A DNA stretch of 64,000 bases from Streptomyces indicus (GTDB taxonomy: Bacteria > Actinomycetota > Actinomycetes > Streptomycetales > Streptomycetaceae), in assembly GCF_900100315.1 (NCBI RefSeq), contig NZ_FNFF01000001.1, forward strand, positions 1,240,001-1,304,000, written 5' to 3'. Below the pieces are notes generated by a model that worked only from the letters and a program-made list of their open reading frames with translations, was not told the DNA's origin and made no database searches. This document shows positions 43,840-50,927 of this stretch, one piece after another. Each line of letters begins with the position of its first letter. The first letter of the stretch is position 1. The position numbers and the translations under genes are program-made.

Positions 43840-44571
43840 ATGAACGGCAAGGTGGCCCTGGTGACCGGCGGCAGCCGTGGGATCGGTGCGGCGATCGCCG
43901 TGGAGCTCGCGCAGGCGGGCGCCGACGTCGTGATCACGTACGTACAGGGAGAGGAGGCCGCCCGCGAGGTGGTCGCCAAGATCGAGGCGACCGGGCGGCG
44001 CGGACATGCGGTCCGGGCCGACGCGGCGGATCCCGCGGCCGCGGTGGGCGTCGTCGAGGAGACGGTGAACGCCTTCGGGCGGCTCGACATCCTCGTGAAC
44101 AACGTCGGCGTCGGTGCGCTCGGCCCGCTGGAGGACTTCGCGGCCGAGACCGTGCAGCAGGTGATGGACGTCAACGTGCGGTCGGTGTTCCTGACCACGC
44201 AGGCGGCCGCGGTGCGGCTCGGCCGGGGCGGGCGGATCGTCACGATCGGCAGCTGCATGGCCCAGCGCGTGCCGGGCCCGGGCGGGACGCTGTACGCGAT
44301 GAGCAAGGCCGCGCTGATCGGGCTGACCAAGGCGCTGGCCAGGGAGCTGGGCGGGCGCGGCATCACCGCGAACATCGTGCACCCGGGCCCGGTCGACACG
44401 GACATGAACCCGGCCGACGGCCCCTTCGCGGAGCCGCAGGCCGCGATGACGGCACTCGGACGGTTCGCCACGACGGCGGAGATCGCCTCCATGGTGCGCT
44501 ACTTGGCGAGCGAGGAGGCCTCGTATGTGACGGGCGCGGAGCTGTCGGTGGACGGCGGGCACGCGGCCTGA
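43840..44571 (+). CDS. SDR-family oxidoreductase (FabG-like)
   Basis: 243 aa with GGAGGAG directly upstream. Classical short-chain dehydrogenase: TGGSRGIG cofactor loop, NNVGVGA, catalytic Ser in IGSCMAQ, and the YxxxK pair in LYAMSKAAL. The C-terminal SYVTGAELSVDGGHAA is typical of 3-oxoacyl reductase relatives. NADP-dependent reduction of a ketone or the reverse reaction is expected; the substrate is unknown. Divergent from the EamA transporter. Confidence 0.93.
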   Translation: MNGKVALVTGGSRGIGAAIAVELAQAGADVVITYVQGEEAAREVVAKIEATGRRGHAVRADAADPAAAVGVVEETVNAFGRLDILVNNVGVGALGPLEDFAAETVQQVMDVNVRSVFLTTQAAAVRLGRGGRIVTIGSCMAQRVPGPGGTLYAMSKAALIGLTKALARELGGRGITANIVHPGPVDTDMNPADGPFAEPQAAMTALGRFATTAEIASMVRYLASEEASYVTGAELSVDGGHAA

Positions 44572-44656
44572 CGGTCACGGGGCGGTGCACCCGCGCCGGC
44601 GTGCGGGCGCGGCCGCGTTCCCCTCGTAGCGCCAAAGGGCGTGTGGGGGCATGCAG

Positions 44657-44694
44657 TTGAGGCGCACCGGGGCTGTCCACCCGGTGCGCCTCAA
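44657..44694. terminator. Bidirectional terminator between SDR and allantoicase genes
   Basis: TTGAGGCGCACCGGG and CCCGGTGCGCCTCAA form 15 perfect pairs around an 8-nt loop, between the convergent stops at 44571 and 44715. Confidence 0.85.
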
Positions 44695-44714
44695 GCGTGG
44701 TCAGGAGCAGGCCG

Positions 44715-45839
44715 TCAGCCGCCGAGCTCCTGGTGGCGGGCCGCCAGCTTCGCCGCGCCGTCCTCGGTCAGCGAACCGAACAGGCGCAGGCGGGAGAAGC
44801 CGCCGTCGGGGTAGATGTCGATGCGGACCTGCGAGCCGACCACCGGGGCGTCGAGGACGAAGCGGTGGTTGGTGTCGGGCTGCAGGCGCGTGCGCGGCAG
44901 GAACTCCTGCCACTCGGCGTCCTCGCTCGACCGCACCGAGAGCGACGCCCAGCCGGCCGAGTTGCCCTTCAGGTACGCGGTGTCGATCTCGATCGCGCGG
45001 ATCGAGGACTCGGCGACGAGCTGGTAGTTGATCCAGTCGTTGCCGTTGTCGCGGCGGCGTGCGGTCTCCCAGCCGTCGTCCATCTTGCGGGAGCGGCCCG
45101 GGTTGATGGTGTTGACGGGCGAGGAGTAGAAGCGGTTGGAGGCGTCGAGCACCTGGCCGCCGTTCTCCAGGGCGACCACGTCGAAGGAGCCGAGCGCGGC
45201 GAGCCACTTCGGGTCCGGCACGACCTCGCCGTAGACACGGAGGCGGGCGATGCCGCCGTCGGGGTGCTGGTTGACGCGCAGGTGCGTGAAGCGCTGCTCG
45301 GCCGTCACCTCGAAGCCGTTCGCGGCGTGACCGCCGACGGCCGTACGGGGAACGATCGTCGTCCACTTCACGTCGTCCGCGAGCAGCTCCTCCGGGGTGG
45401 GCGCGAGCGAGCCCTCCCAGTTGACGCCCTCGATGGAGACGGCCTGCGGCATGTTGCCGCGGAAGTGGGCGGTGTCCACGACGACGCCGCGGATGACGCC
45501 GGGGGCGCCGAGGCGGACGAGGGCCCAGTCGTGGTCCTCGGCGGTCGGCCAGGGCTGCTCGGCCGAGACACCGCGGCGGCGGCGGGTCTCCCAGCCGTCC
45601 ATGACCTTGCCCTTGTGGCCGAAGTGCTCGGGGTCGAACTCGGCGGCCTCGGGGACGAGCAGGTTCTCGCGCATGGCGAAGAACTCGTCGTTGGCCGCGA
45701 TGACACCGGCGCCGAGGGTGCGGTCGGCGAGGTTGGCGTAGTGGGTGAACGGGAACTCCGCGGTGCGGTAGTCGGCCCAGGGGTCGCCGCCGCCGTACGG
45801 GTTCGCGTTGCCGGTGAACGAAGCTATCTCAGACGCCAC
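44715..45839 (-). CDS. alc: Allantoicase
   Basis: 374 aa from GTG 45839, four bp after the allantoinase stop. Hydrolyses allantoate to ureidoglycolate and urea. Two tandem allantoicase repeats, each with the HFGHKGKVMDGWETRRRR or SRKMDDGWETARRR motif, and paired beta-sandwich segments RGVVVDTAHFRGNMPQAVSI and RAIEIDTAYLKGNSAGWASL. Co-transcribed with allantoinase and presumably controlled by the AllR-like repressor gene upstream. The bacterial plus urea route feeds glyoxylate, used by the malate synthase at 53853. Confidence 0.95.
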   Translation of the reverse strand: MASEIASFTGNANPYGGGDPWADYRTAEFPFTHYANLADRTLGAGVIAANDEFFAMRENLLVPEAAEFDPEHFGHKGKVMDGWETRRRRGVSAEQPWPTAEDHDWALVRLGAPGVIRGVVVDTAHFRGNMPQAVSIEGVNWEGSLAPTPEELLADDVKWTTIVPRTAVGGHAANGFEVTAEQRFTHLRVNQHPDGGIARLRVYGEVVPDPKWLAALGSFDVVALENGGQVLDASNRFYSSPVNTINPGRSRKMDDGWETARRRDNGNDWINYQLVAESSIRAIEIDTAYLKGNSAGWASLSVRSSEDAEWQEFLPRTRLQPDTNHRFVLDAPVVGSQVRIDIYPDGGFSRLRLFGSLTEDGAAKLAARHQELGG

Positions 45840-45843
45840 GGTG

Positions 45844-47181
45844 TCAGTTGTTCCTTTCGAGAAGGCGGCCGACGGGCTCGGTGAACGCGCCGTCCGCGTA
45901 GATGCGCTCGCCGCGCAGCCAGGTCGACTTGACGACACCGCTCAGGGTCTTGCCCGCGTATGCGGTGACCTTGTTGCGGTGCTGCAGCTCGGCCGCGTCG
46001 ACCGTGAAGGTCTCCTCGGGCGCGAGGATCGCGAAGTCGGCGTCGCGGCCTGCCTCGATCGCGCCCTTCTGGTCGAGTCCGACCAGGGCGGAGGTGCGCG
46101 CGGACATCCAGCGCACCACGTCGTCGAGGCTGTGGCCGCGCTTCTTCGCCTCGGTCCAGATGGCCGCGAGGCTCAGCTGGAGACCGGAGATCCCGCCCCA
46201 TGCGGTGGCGAAGTCGTCCGTCTTGAGATCGGCGGTGGACGGCGAGTGGTCGGTGACGATGCAGTCGATGGTGCCGTCGGCGAGGGCCTGCCACAGGAGG
46301 TCCTGGTTGGCGCCTTCGCGGATCGGCGGGCAGCACTTGAACTCGCTCGCGCCGTCGGGGACTTCCTCGGCGGTGAGCGTGAGGTAGTGCGGGCAGGTCT
46401 CGACGGTGAGCTGCACGCCCTCGGCCTTGGCGGCGGCGATGAGCGGCAGGGCGTCGGACGAGGAGAGGTGCAGGATGTGGACGCGTGCGTTCAGGCGCTT
46501 CGCGGTGTCGATCAGGCCCTTGATGGCCACGTCCTCGGAGATACGGGGACGGGTCTGCAGGTAGTCCTCGTACTTGGGACCGGACTTGTGCGGGGCGGCG
46601 TCCAGCTCGCCCGGGTCCTCGGCGTGCACGATGAGCAGGCCGCCGAAGCCGGCGATCTCGCCCATGGAGGCGGCGAGCTGCTCACCGTTCAGGTGCGGGA
46701 ACTCGTCCACGCCGGACGGGGACAGGAAGCACTTGAACCCGTAGACGCCGGCGTCGTGCAGGGGCTTGAGGTCCTGGACGTTGTCCGGGAGCGCGCCGCC
46801 CCAGAAGCCGACGTCGATGTGCGCCTTGGCGGCGGCGACTTCCTGCTTCGTACGGAGGTTGTCGACCGTGGTGGTCGGCGGCAGGGAGTTGAGCGGCATG
46901 TCCACGAGGGTGGTGATGCCGCCGGCCGCGGCCGCGCGGGTGGCGGTCCAGAAGCCCTCCCACTCGGTGCGGCCCGGGTCGTTCACGTGGACGTGGGTGT
47001 CGACGATGCCGGGCAGGACGACGAGGTCCCCGAAGTCCTCGAGGCGGGCGCCCGCGGGCACCTCGGCGTCGTGGGCCGCCACCGCGACGATCTTCCCGTC
47101 GGCGACCGAGACCGATGCGGCCTTCGTCCCCTCGGGTGTGACCACCCGCGTCGAGCGCACCACCAGATCCACGTCGGACAC
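45844..47181 (-). CDS. allB: Allantoinase
   Basis: 445 aa from GTG 47181 ([18 protein letters not shown]); GTGs at 47187 and 47193 are possible alternatives. Amidohydrolase that opens the hydantoin ring of allantoin. Metal ligands: HxH in [10 protein letters not shown], carbamylated Lys in GFKCFLSP, His in LIVHAEDPG and ILHLSSSD, Asp in VTDHSPS. Standard family length. First gene of the allantoin operon; its upstream region carries one TTCC-N7-GGAA dyad (47231) and shares a second dyad (47339) with the allR gene. Confidence 0.96.
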   Translation of the reverse strand: MSDVDLVVRSTRVVTPEGTKAASVSVADGKIVAVAAHDAEVPAGARLEDFGDLVVLPGIVDTHVHVNDPGRTEWEGFWTATRAAAAGGITTLVDMPLNSLPPTTTVDNLRTKQEVAAAKAHIDVGFWGGALPDNVQDLKPLHDAGVYGFKCFLSPSGVDEFPHLNGEQLAASMGEIAGFGGLLIVHAEDPGELDAAPHKSGPKYEDYLQTRPRISEDVAIKGLIDTAKRLNARVHILHLSSSDALPLIAAAKAEGVQLTVETCPHYLTLTAEEVPDGASEFKCCPPIREGANQDLLWQALADGTIDCIVTDHSPSTADLKTDDFATAWGGISGLQLSLAAIWTEAKKRGHSLDDVVRWMSARTSALVGLDQKGAIEAGRDADFAILAPEETFTVDAAELQHRNKVTAYAGKTLSGVVKSTWLRGERIYADGAFTEPVGRLLERNN

Positions 47182-47230
47182 CCTCACCCTCACTTCCGTA
47201 GCGCCTGCCGTCTCCGCTCCGCGGTCGGAC

Positions 47231-47262
47231 TTCCACTGTGCGGAATTCAACGGTCTGTTGAA
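47231..47262 (-). promoter_or_regulatory. AllR-type box plus TTGAA element at the allantoin operon promoter
   Basis: TTCC-ACTGTGC-GGAA (47231-47245) lies next to TTCAAC-GGTCT-GTTGAA (47246-47262). Read toward allB, this is TCAACAGACCGTTGAA followed directly by TTCC-N7-GGAA. The same order and orientation occurs at the malate synthase promoter (53697-53728), with 14 of 16 bases of the first element conserved. The TTGAAT within it is a plausible -35. Confidence 0.7.
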
Positions 47263-47338
47263 CGGAGTCTCGCCCCGGGACTGCGGCCCGTCAACCCCCT
47301 CCTGCCGGGACCCGGAGCGGACCGCAGGCCAATTGGAG

Positions 47339-47357
47339 GTTTCCATAGAGCGGAAAC
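47339..47357. promoter_or_regulatory. AllR-type box nearer the repressor gene
   Basis: GTTTCC-ATAGAGC-GGAAAC, a perfect 6-bp dyad with a 7-bp spacer, in the 356-bp gap 47182-47537 between allB and the IclR-type gene. Same TTCC-N7-GGAA core as the boxes at 47231 and 53714. It is probably used for autoregulation of the repressor gene. The rest of the gap shows no other feature beyond these sites and the repressor's ribosome site. Confidence 0.7.
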
Positions 47358-47537
47358 TGAATTTCAGACTACAGAATGGATCATGGCACAATCAAGGGAG
47401 GGCCCGATTGTGGAAAGGCATCGCCCGGAGCCGGACAAACAGCCACCGACCGGCCCCGCTCCCACCCCACGCAGTGGCCGGCGGCCGCAGCACCGGCGAT
47501 AAGCTGCTCCTTCCTGCCTGCACGAAAGGACCGCGCC

Positions 47538-48335
47538 GTGCCGACGTCCAGCGCCAGCACCACCGACTCCAAGGCCGCCGCAGCGAGCGGCGGTGTCCAG
47601 TCCCTCGAGCGCGCCTTCGATCTGCTCGAGCGGATGGCGGACGCGGGCGGAGAGGTCGGACTCAGCGAGCTCTCCGCCGCCAGCGGACTGCCGCTGCCCA
47701 CCATCCACCGCCTGATGCGCACCCTGGTGGCCTGCGGCTACGTCCGCCAGCAGCCCAACCGTCGGTACTCGCTCGGCCCCCGCCTGATCCGCCTCGGCGA
47801 ATCCGCCTCGCGGCTGCTCGGCACCTGGGCGCGGCCCTACCTCGCGCGCCTGGTCGAGGAGACCGGCGAGACCGCGAACATGGCGCTGCTCGACGGCGAC
47901 GAGATCGTGTACGTGGCGCAGGTGCCGTCCAAGCACTCGATGCGCATGTTCACCGAGGTCGGCCGCCGCGTCCTGCCGCACTCGACCGGTGTGGGCAAGG
48001 CACTGCTCGCGCACACGCCGGCCGACGAGGTGCGGGCACTGCTCGCGCGCACCGGGATGCCGGCCGCGACGGAGAAGACCATCACGACGCCCGACGGTTT
48101 CCTGGACGCACTGGAAGAGGTGCGGCGTACGGGATACGCGGTGGACGACAACGAGCAGGAGATCGGGGTCCGCTGCCTGGCGGTCTCGGTGCCCAACTCC
48201 CCGACCGCGGCGGCGATTTCCATCTCGGGGCCCGCGGGGCGTGTGACGGAGGCGGCGACCGACAAGATCGTGCCGATCCTCCAGCAGGTCGCCGCGGAGC
48301 TGTCGGTGGCGCTGGCCAACACGAGCGGTTCCTGA
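47538..48335 (+). CDS. allR: IclR-family repressor, AllR-like
   Basis: 265 aa from GTG 47538 with AAAGGA about 8 nt upstream. N-terminal winged helix (VQSLERAFDLLERMADAGGE, LSELSAASGLPLPTIHRLMR) and the IclR effector domain (YSLGPRLIRLGESASRLLG, SKHSMRMFTEVGRRVLPHST, GVGKALLAHTP, VDDNEQEIGVRCLAVSVPN). Its place beside allantoinase and allantoicase, and the shared dyads, match the AllR repressor described for Streptomyces coelicolor, which controls allantoin genes and malate synthase. The assignment by symbol is by synteny, not by alignment. Confidence 0.88.
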   Translation: MPTSSASTTDSKAAAASGGVQSLERAFDLLERMADAGGEVGLSELSAASGLPLPTIHRLMRTLVACGYVRQQPNRRYSLGPRLIRLGESASRLLGTWARPYLARLVEETGETANMALLDGDEIVYVAQVPSKHSMRMFTEVGRRVLPHSTGVGKALLAHTPADEVRALLARTGMPAATEKTITTPDGFLDALEEVRRTGYAVDDNEQEIGVRCLAVSVPNSPTAAAISISGPAGRVTEAATDKIVPILQQVAAELSVALANTSGS

Positions 48336-48375
48336 CCCCTCGGGGCAGGGTGCCGCCCCGCGGCGGTGAGGGGTT

Positions 48376-48408
48376 CGAGGGCCGAGGCCCTCGGGCCCCT
48401 TTCTTTTC
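48376..48408 (+). terminator. Terminator after the AllR-like gene
   Basis: CGAGGGCC and GGCCCTCG form a hairpin with a minimal loop, followed by CCCCTTTCTTTTC, a T-rich run that is unusual in this GC-rich DNA. Confidence 0.75.
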
Positions 48409-48417
48409 GGGCTGCTT

Positions 48418-48499
48418 CCCGTATGCGAGGTCGGGCAGCGTCCCGTGTGCGAGGCCGGCCGCCCTTTCGGGCCGCGCCCGTGTGCGAGGCCGGGCTGCG
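48418..48499. repeat. Three dispersed copies of CCCGT(A/G)TGCGAGG(T/C)CGG
   Basis: Copies start at 48418, 48442 and 48477, in the gap between the AllR-like gene and the permease gene. Each is about 22 bp with two or three changes. No function is apparent. Confidence 0.65.
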
Positions 48500-48535
48500 C
48501 CCCCTGTACGGGACCGGCCGCCCGTCCCGCTCCGG

Positions 48536-49612
48536 TCAGCGCGCGCTGCCGAGCGCGGTCAGCGGGTCGACCGCGGTGATCCGGCGCACGGAGAGCGCCG
48601 CACCGAGCAACCCGAGCACGATCAGGACACCCGCGGGCAGCAGGACGGTCGGGGCGTCCAGGACGAACGGCACGTCACCTCCTTCGATGAACGCACCGGC
48701 CCCGACCGCGAGCGCCGTACCGAGCCCGCACCCCGCGGCCAGCATCACCACCGCCTGCCCGAGCGCGTCCCTGAGCAGATACGGAGTGCCGGCGCCCAGC
48801 GCCTTCAGGACCGCGATCTCGGGGCCGCGCTGGATCGTCCACACCGTGAAGAACGCCCCGATGACCAGCGCCGAGATCACGAAGAGGAAGCCGCGCATCA
48901 GCTGCAGCGAACCGTTCTCCGCCCGGTAGGAGCCGATGGCGCCCAGCGCGTCGTCGAGGCTGCGCGTGGTGGTGCCCGCGGCCGCGTCACCCGCCGCGAG
49001 GTCGGCGCCGTCGGTGCGCAGCGCGATCACGGTGGCCTGCTCGTCCACGCCCGTGCCGTCGTGCCCGATGCGCTGCCAGTCGTCGAGCGCCATCCAGACC
49101 ACGGGCGTATGGCTGTACGAGGCCTCGCCCGCGACGGCGGCGACGGTCAGCTCGACCGGACCGACGCGGAGCTTCTCCCCGGGCCGCACGTCCAGCTCGT
49201 CGGCCGCCTTCGCGGCGAGCACCGCCCGCCCCGCCCCGACACCCTCCGGCGCGACACCCGAACCGGGCTCGACCCCGAAGGCCGAGACCCCGGTGCTGCG
49301 GTCGCCGGCCGCGCCGCCGAGGGTGCGGATGCCGATCGGGGTCGCCCAGCGGACGCCGGGCCGCTCCGCCCAGATGCGCCAACTCCGCTCCGCCACCGTC
49401 GAGTTGGCGAAGGACAGCGACTGGCCGCCGGTCGGCTCCGCGAAGGCGAGCCGGTCGGCGGGGAGTTCCGTGATCGCGGAGGTGTTCTCGCGCGCGAGCC
49501 CGGCCGTCAGACCCGAGAGCAGGCCGACGAGCAGCGTGATCAGCACGACCACCGCGCCCATCAGCGCGAACCGCCCTTTGGCGAATCCGATGTCTCTCCA
49601 CGCGACGAACAT
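48536..49612 (-). CDS. FtsX/MacB-type ABC transporter permease without a partner ATPase
   Basis: 358 aa from ATG 49612. A short cytoplasmic start MFVAWRDIGFAKGRF, one helix (ALMGAVVVLITLLVGLLSGL), an extracytoplasmic domain of about 190 residues, and three C-terminal helices (FLFVISALVIGAFFTVW, AVVMLAAGCGLGTALAVG, VLLPAGVLIVLGLLGAALSV) ending in a VRRITAVDPLTALG signature. This is the four-helix mechanotransmission topology. Such permeases normally have an ATPase gene next to them, but neither neighbour encodes one. The gene is divergent from an ArsR regulator, which may control it. Confidence 0.88.
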   Translation of the reverse strand: MFVAWRDIGFAKGRFALMGAVVVLITLLVGLLSGLTAGLARENTSAITELPADRLAFAEPTGGQSLSFANSTVAERSWRIWAERPGVRWATPIGIRTLGGAAGDRSTGVSAFGVEPGSGVAPEGVGAGRAVLAAKAADELDVRPGEKLRVGPVELTVAAVAGEASYSHTPVVWMALDDWQRIGHDGTGVDEQATVIALRTDGADLAAGDAAAGTTTRSLDDALGAIGSYRAENGSLQLMRGFLFVISALVIGAFFTVWTIQRGPEIAVLKALGAGTPYLLRDALGQAVVMLAAGCGLGTALAVGAGAFIEGGDVPFVLDAPTVLLPAGVLIVLGLLGAALSVRRITAVDPLTALGSAR

Positions 49613-49750
49613 GTCCCCCACCTTGGCGCCCGACTCCCCGGCCGGCGCTCGCCGCACCGGGCGGGTCTTTCTATCAGGCGGCCCCGCCCACCCCAACGCC
49701 ACCGCCAACGCACCGCCACGGCCACCGCCCGGCGGAGCGACCGCCCCGAA

Positions 49751-49780
49751 TCGACATGCAAGCATCGGCTTGCCTATCGT
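49751..49780 (+). promoter_or_regulatory. ArsR promoter with operator in the spacer (leaderless)
   Basis: TCGACA (49751-49756), an 18-bp spacer and TATCGT (49775-49780) form a promoter whose start would fall at about the ATG at 49787, so the mRNA is probably leaderless. The spacer carries a perfect dyad GCAAGC-ATCG-GCTTGC (49758-49773), suited to ArsR-type repression. It also sits about 150 bp from the permease start and could act on that promoter as well. Confidence 0.65.
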
Positions 49781-49786
49781 GGGGTC

Positions 49787-50134
49787 ATGTCGGAAGATGT
49801 TTTCAAGGCGCTGGCCGACCCCACCCGTCGCACGATCCTCGACGAGCTGGTGGACCGGGACGGCCAGAGCCTGTTCGAGATCTGCTCGCGGCTGGCGATG
49901 AAGCACGGGCTCGCGCTCAGCCGCCAGGCGGTCAGCCAGCATCTGGCCGTCCTGGAGGCGGCGGGCCTCGTGGTCCCGCGGCGCGAAGGCCGCTACAAGT
50001 TCCACGACCTCGACACCCGGCCCCTCGATCAGATCGTCACGCGCTGGCTGACGCCCCGAGCGCCGCAAGCGACCCCCGCGTCCCCGGCACCCGGGACGCA
50101 CCCGACCCCCGAAGCACCGGAGAGCACCCCATGA
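49787..50134 (+). CDS. ArsR-family transcriptional regulator
   Basis: 115 aa from ATG 49787. Winged helix: VFKALADPTRRTILDEL, MKHGLALSRQAVSQHLAVLE, AGLVVPRREGRYKFHDLD. No metal-binding Cys cluster, so it belongs to the non-metal SdpR-like group that pairs with SRPBCC or glyoxalase-fold proteins. A Pro/Thr-rich tail of about 25 residues ends the protein. It overlaps the next gene by ATGA, and the two form a regulator-effector unit common in actinobacteria. Confidence 0.92.
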   Translation: MSEDVFKALADPTRRTILDELVDRDGQSLFEICSRLAMKHGLALSRQAVSQHLAVLEAAGLVVPRREGRYKFHDLDTRPLDQIVTRWLTPRAPQATPASPAPGTHPTPEAPESTP

Positions 50135-50517
50135 AGATCCACATCACCAGCGTCTTCGTCGACGACCAGGCCAAGGCCGAGCGGTTCTACGTCGACAAGC
50201 TCGGCTTCGTGAAGAAGCACGACATCCCGCTCGGCGAGGACCGCTGGCTCACCGTGGTGTCGCCGGAGGCGCCCGAGGGCACCGAGCTGCTGCTCGAGCC
50301 GAGCAGCCACCCGGCCGTCGGACCGTACAAGAGCGCTCTCGTCGCGGACGGGATCCCGGCCGCCCAGTTCCTCGTCGAGGACGTGCACGCCGAGTTCAAG
50401 CGGCTGCGCGAGCTGGGCGTGGAGTTCACCCAGGAGCCCGCGGAGATGGGCGACATCACCACCGCGGTCCTGGACGACACCTGCGGGAACCTGATCCAGA
50501 TCATCCAGATGAACTGA
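50131..50517 (+). CDS. VOC-family (glyoxalase/bleomycin-resistance fold) protein
   Basis: 128 aa from ATG 50131. Two beta-alpha-beta-beta-beta modules: ITSVFVDDQAKAERFYVDKL and FLVEDVHAEFKRLRELGVEF, with metal-ligand candidates His4 (KIHITSVF) and Glu in ELLLEPSS. It ends in CGNLIQIIQM, a typical VOC strand. Probably an enzyme or sequestration protein for a small hydrophobic molecule; its ligand may be the signal of the coupled ArsR regulator. The last 17 bp overlap the convergent gene at 50501. Confidence 0.9.
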   Translation: MKIHITSVFVDDQAKAERFYVDKLGFVKKHDIPLGEDRWLTVVSPEAPEGTELLLEPSSHPAVGPYKSALVADGIPAAQFLVEDVHAEFKRLRELGVEFTQEPAEMGDITTAVLDDTCGNLIQIIQMN

Positions 50518-50809
50518 CCCGGTCCACGGCGTCCCGCACCGCGGCCAGGGCGGGGGCCAGGGCACTCACCGAGCCGATCGCCCCGGCCACCAGGAGCAGC
50601 GAGCGGCGCAGCCGGGCGGGCTCGGCCGCGCCGCCGGCGGCCGTCTCCTCCAGCGCCGCCAGCTCCTCCTCGGCGATCCCCCGGTCCGGGAACTCGCCCG
50701 GATGCGCGGCCAGTTCACGGCGCAGCCGGGACACGGCCGAGCGCAGCGCGCCCAGTGGATCCTCGCCGCTGTCCGTCACCGGCCGCCGCTGCCCCACGCT
50801 TCGCAACAC
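50501..50809 (-). CDS. Small conserved Streptomyces protein (DUF5955-like)
   Basis: 102 aa from GTG 50809 (GGGGGG ribosome site 8 nt upstream). Almost entirely helical: DPLGALRSAVSRLRRELAAH, GIAEEELAALEETAA, LRRSLLLVAGAIGSVSALAP. From memory it matches a family of unknown function widespread in Streptomyces. It converges with and overlaps the VOC gene by 17 bp. No membrane segment strong enough to call. Confidence 0.75.
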   Translation of the reverse strand: MLRSVGQRRPVTDSGEDPLGALRSAVSRLRRELAAHPGEFPDRGIAEEELAALEETAAGGAAEPARLRRSLLLVAGAIGSVSALAPALAAVRDAVDRVSSSG

Positions 50810-50927
50810 CGTTTCATCCCCCCAGGCAGGTCCCTGCGCTTCCCGGCGGTGGTCAGCCGCCCGGCGCGAGCCGCCAGTAAACGCCACCGGGCGCACCGGG
50901 CGCCACTCCGGCCGTGTGGATTCCGGA

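Noticed and set aside
46766..50134. 1122-codon plus-strand open frame
   Set aside because: It crosses allantoinase, allR and the permease gene in the wrong frame; only its last 116 codons (the ArsR gene) are real. Long shadow frames are expected at this GC content.
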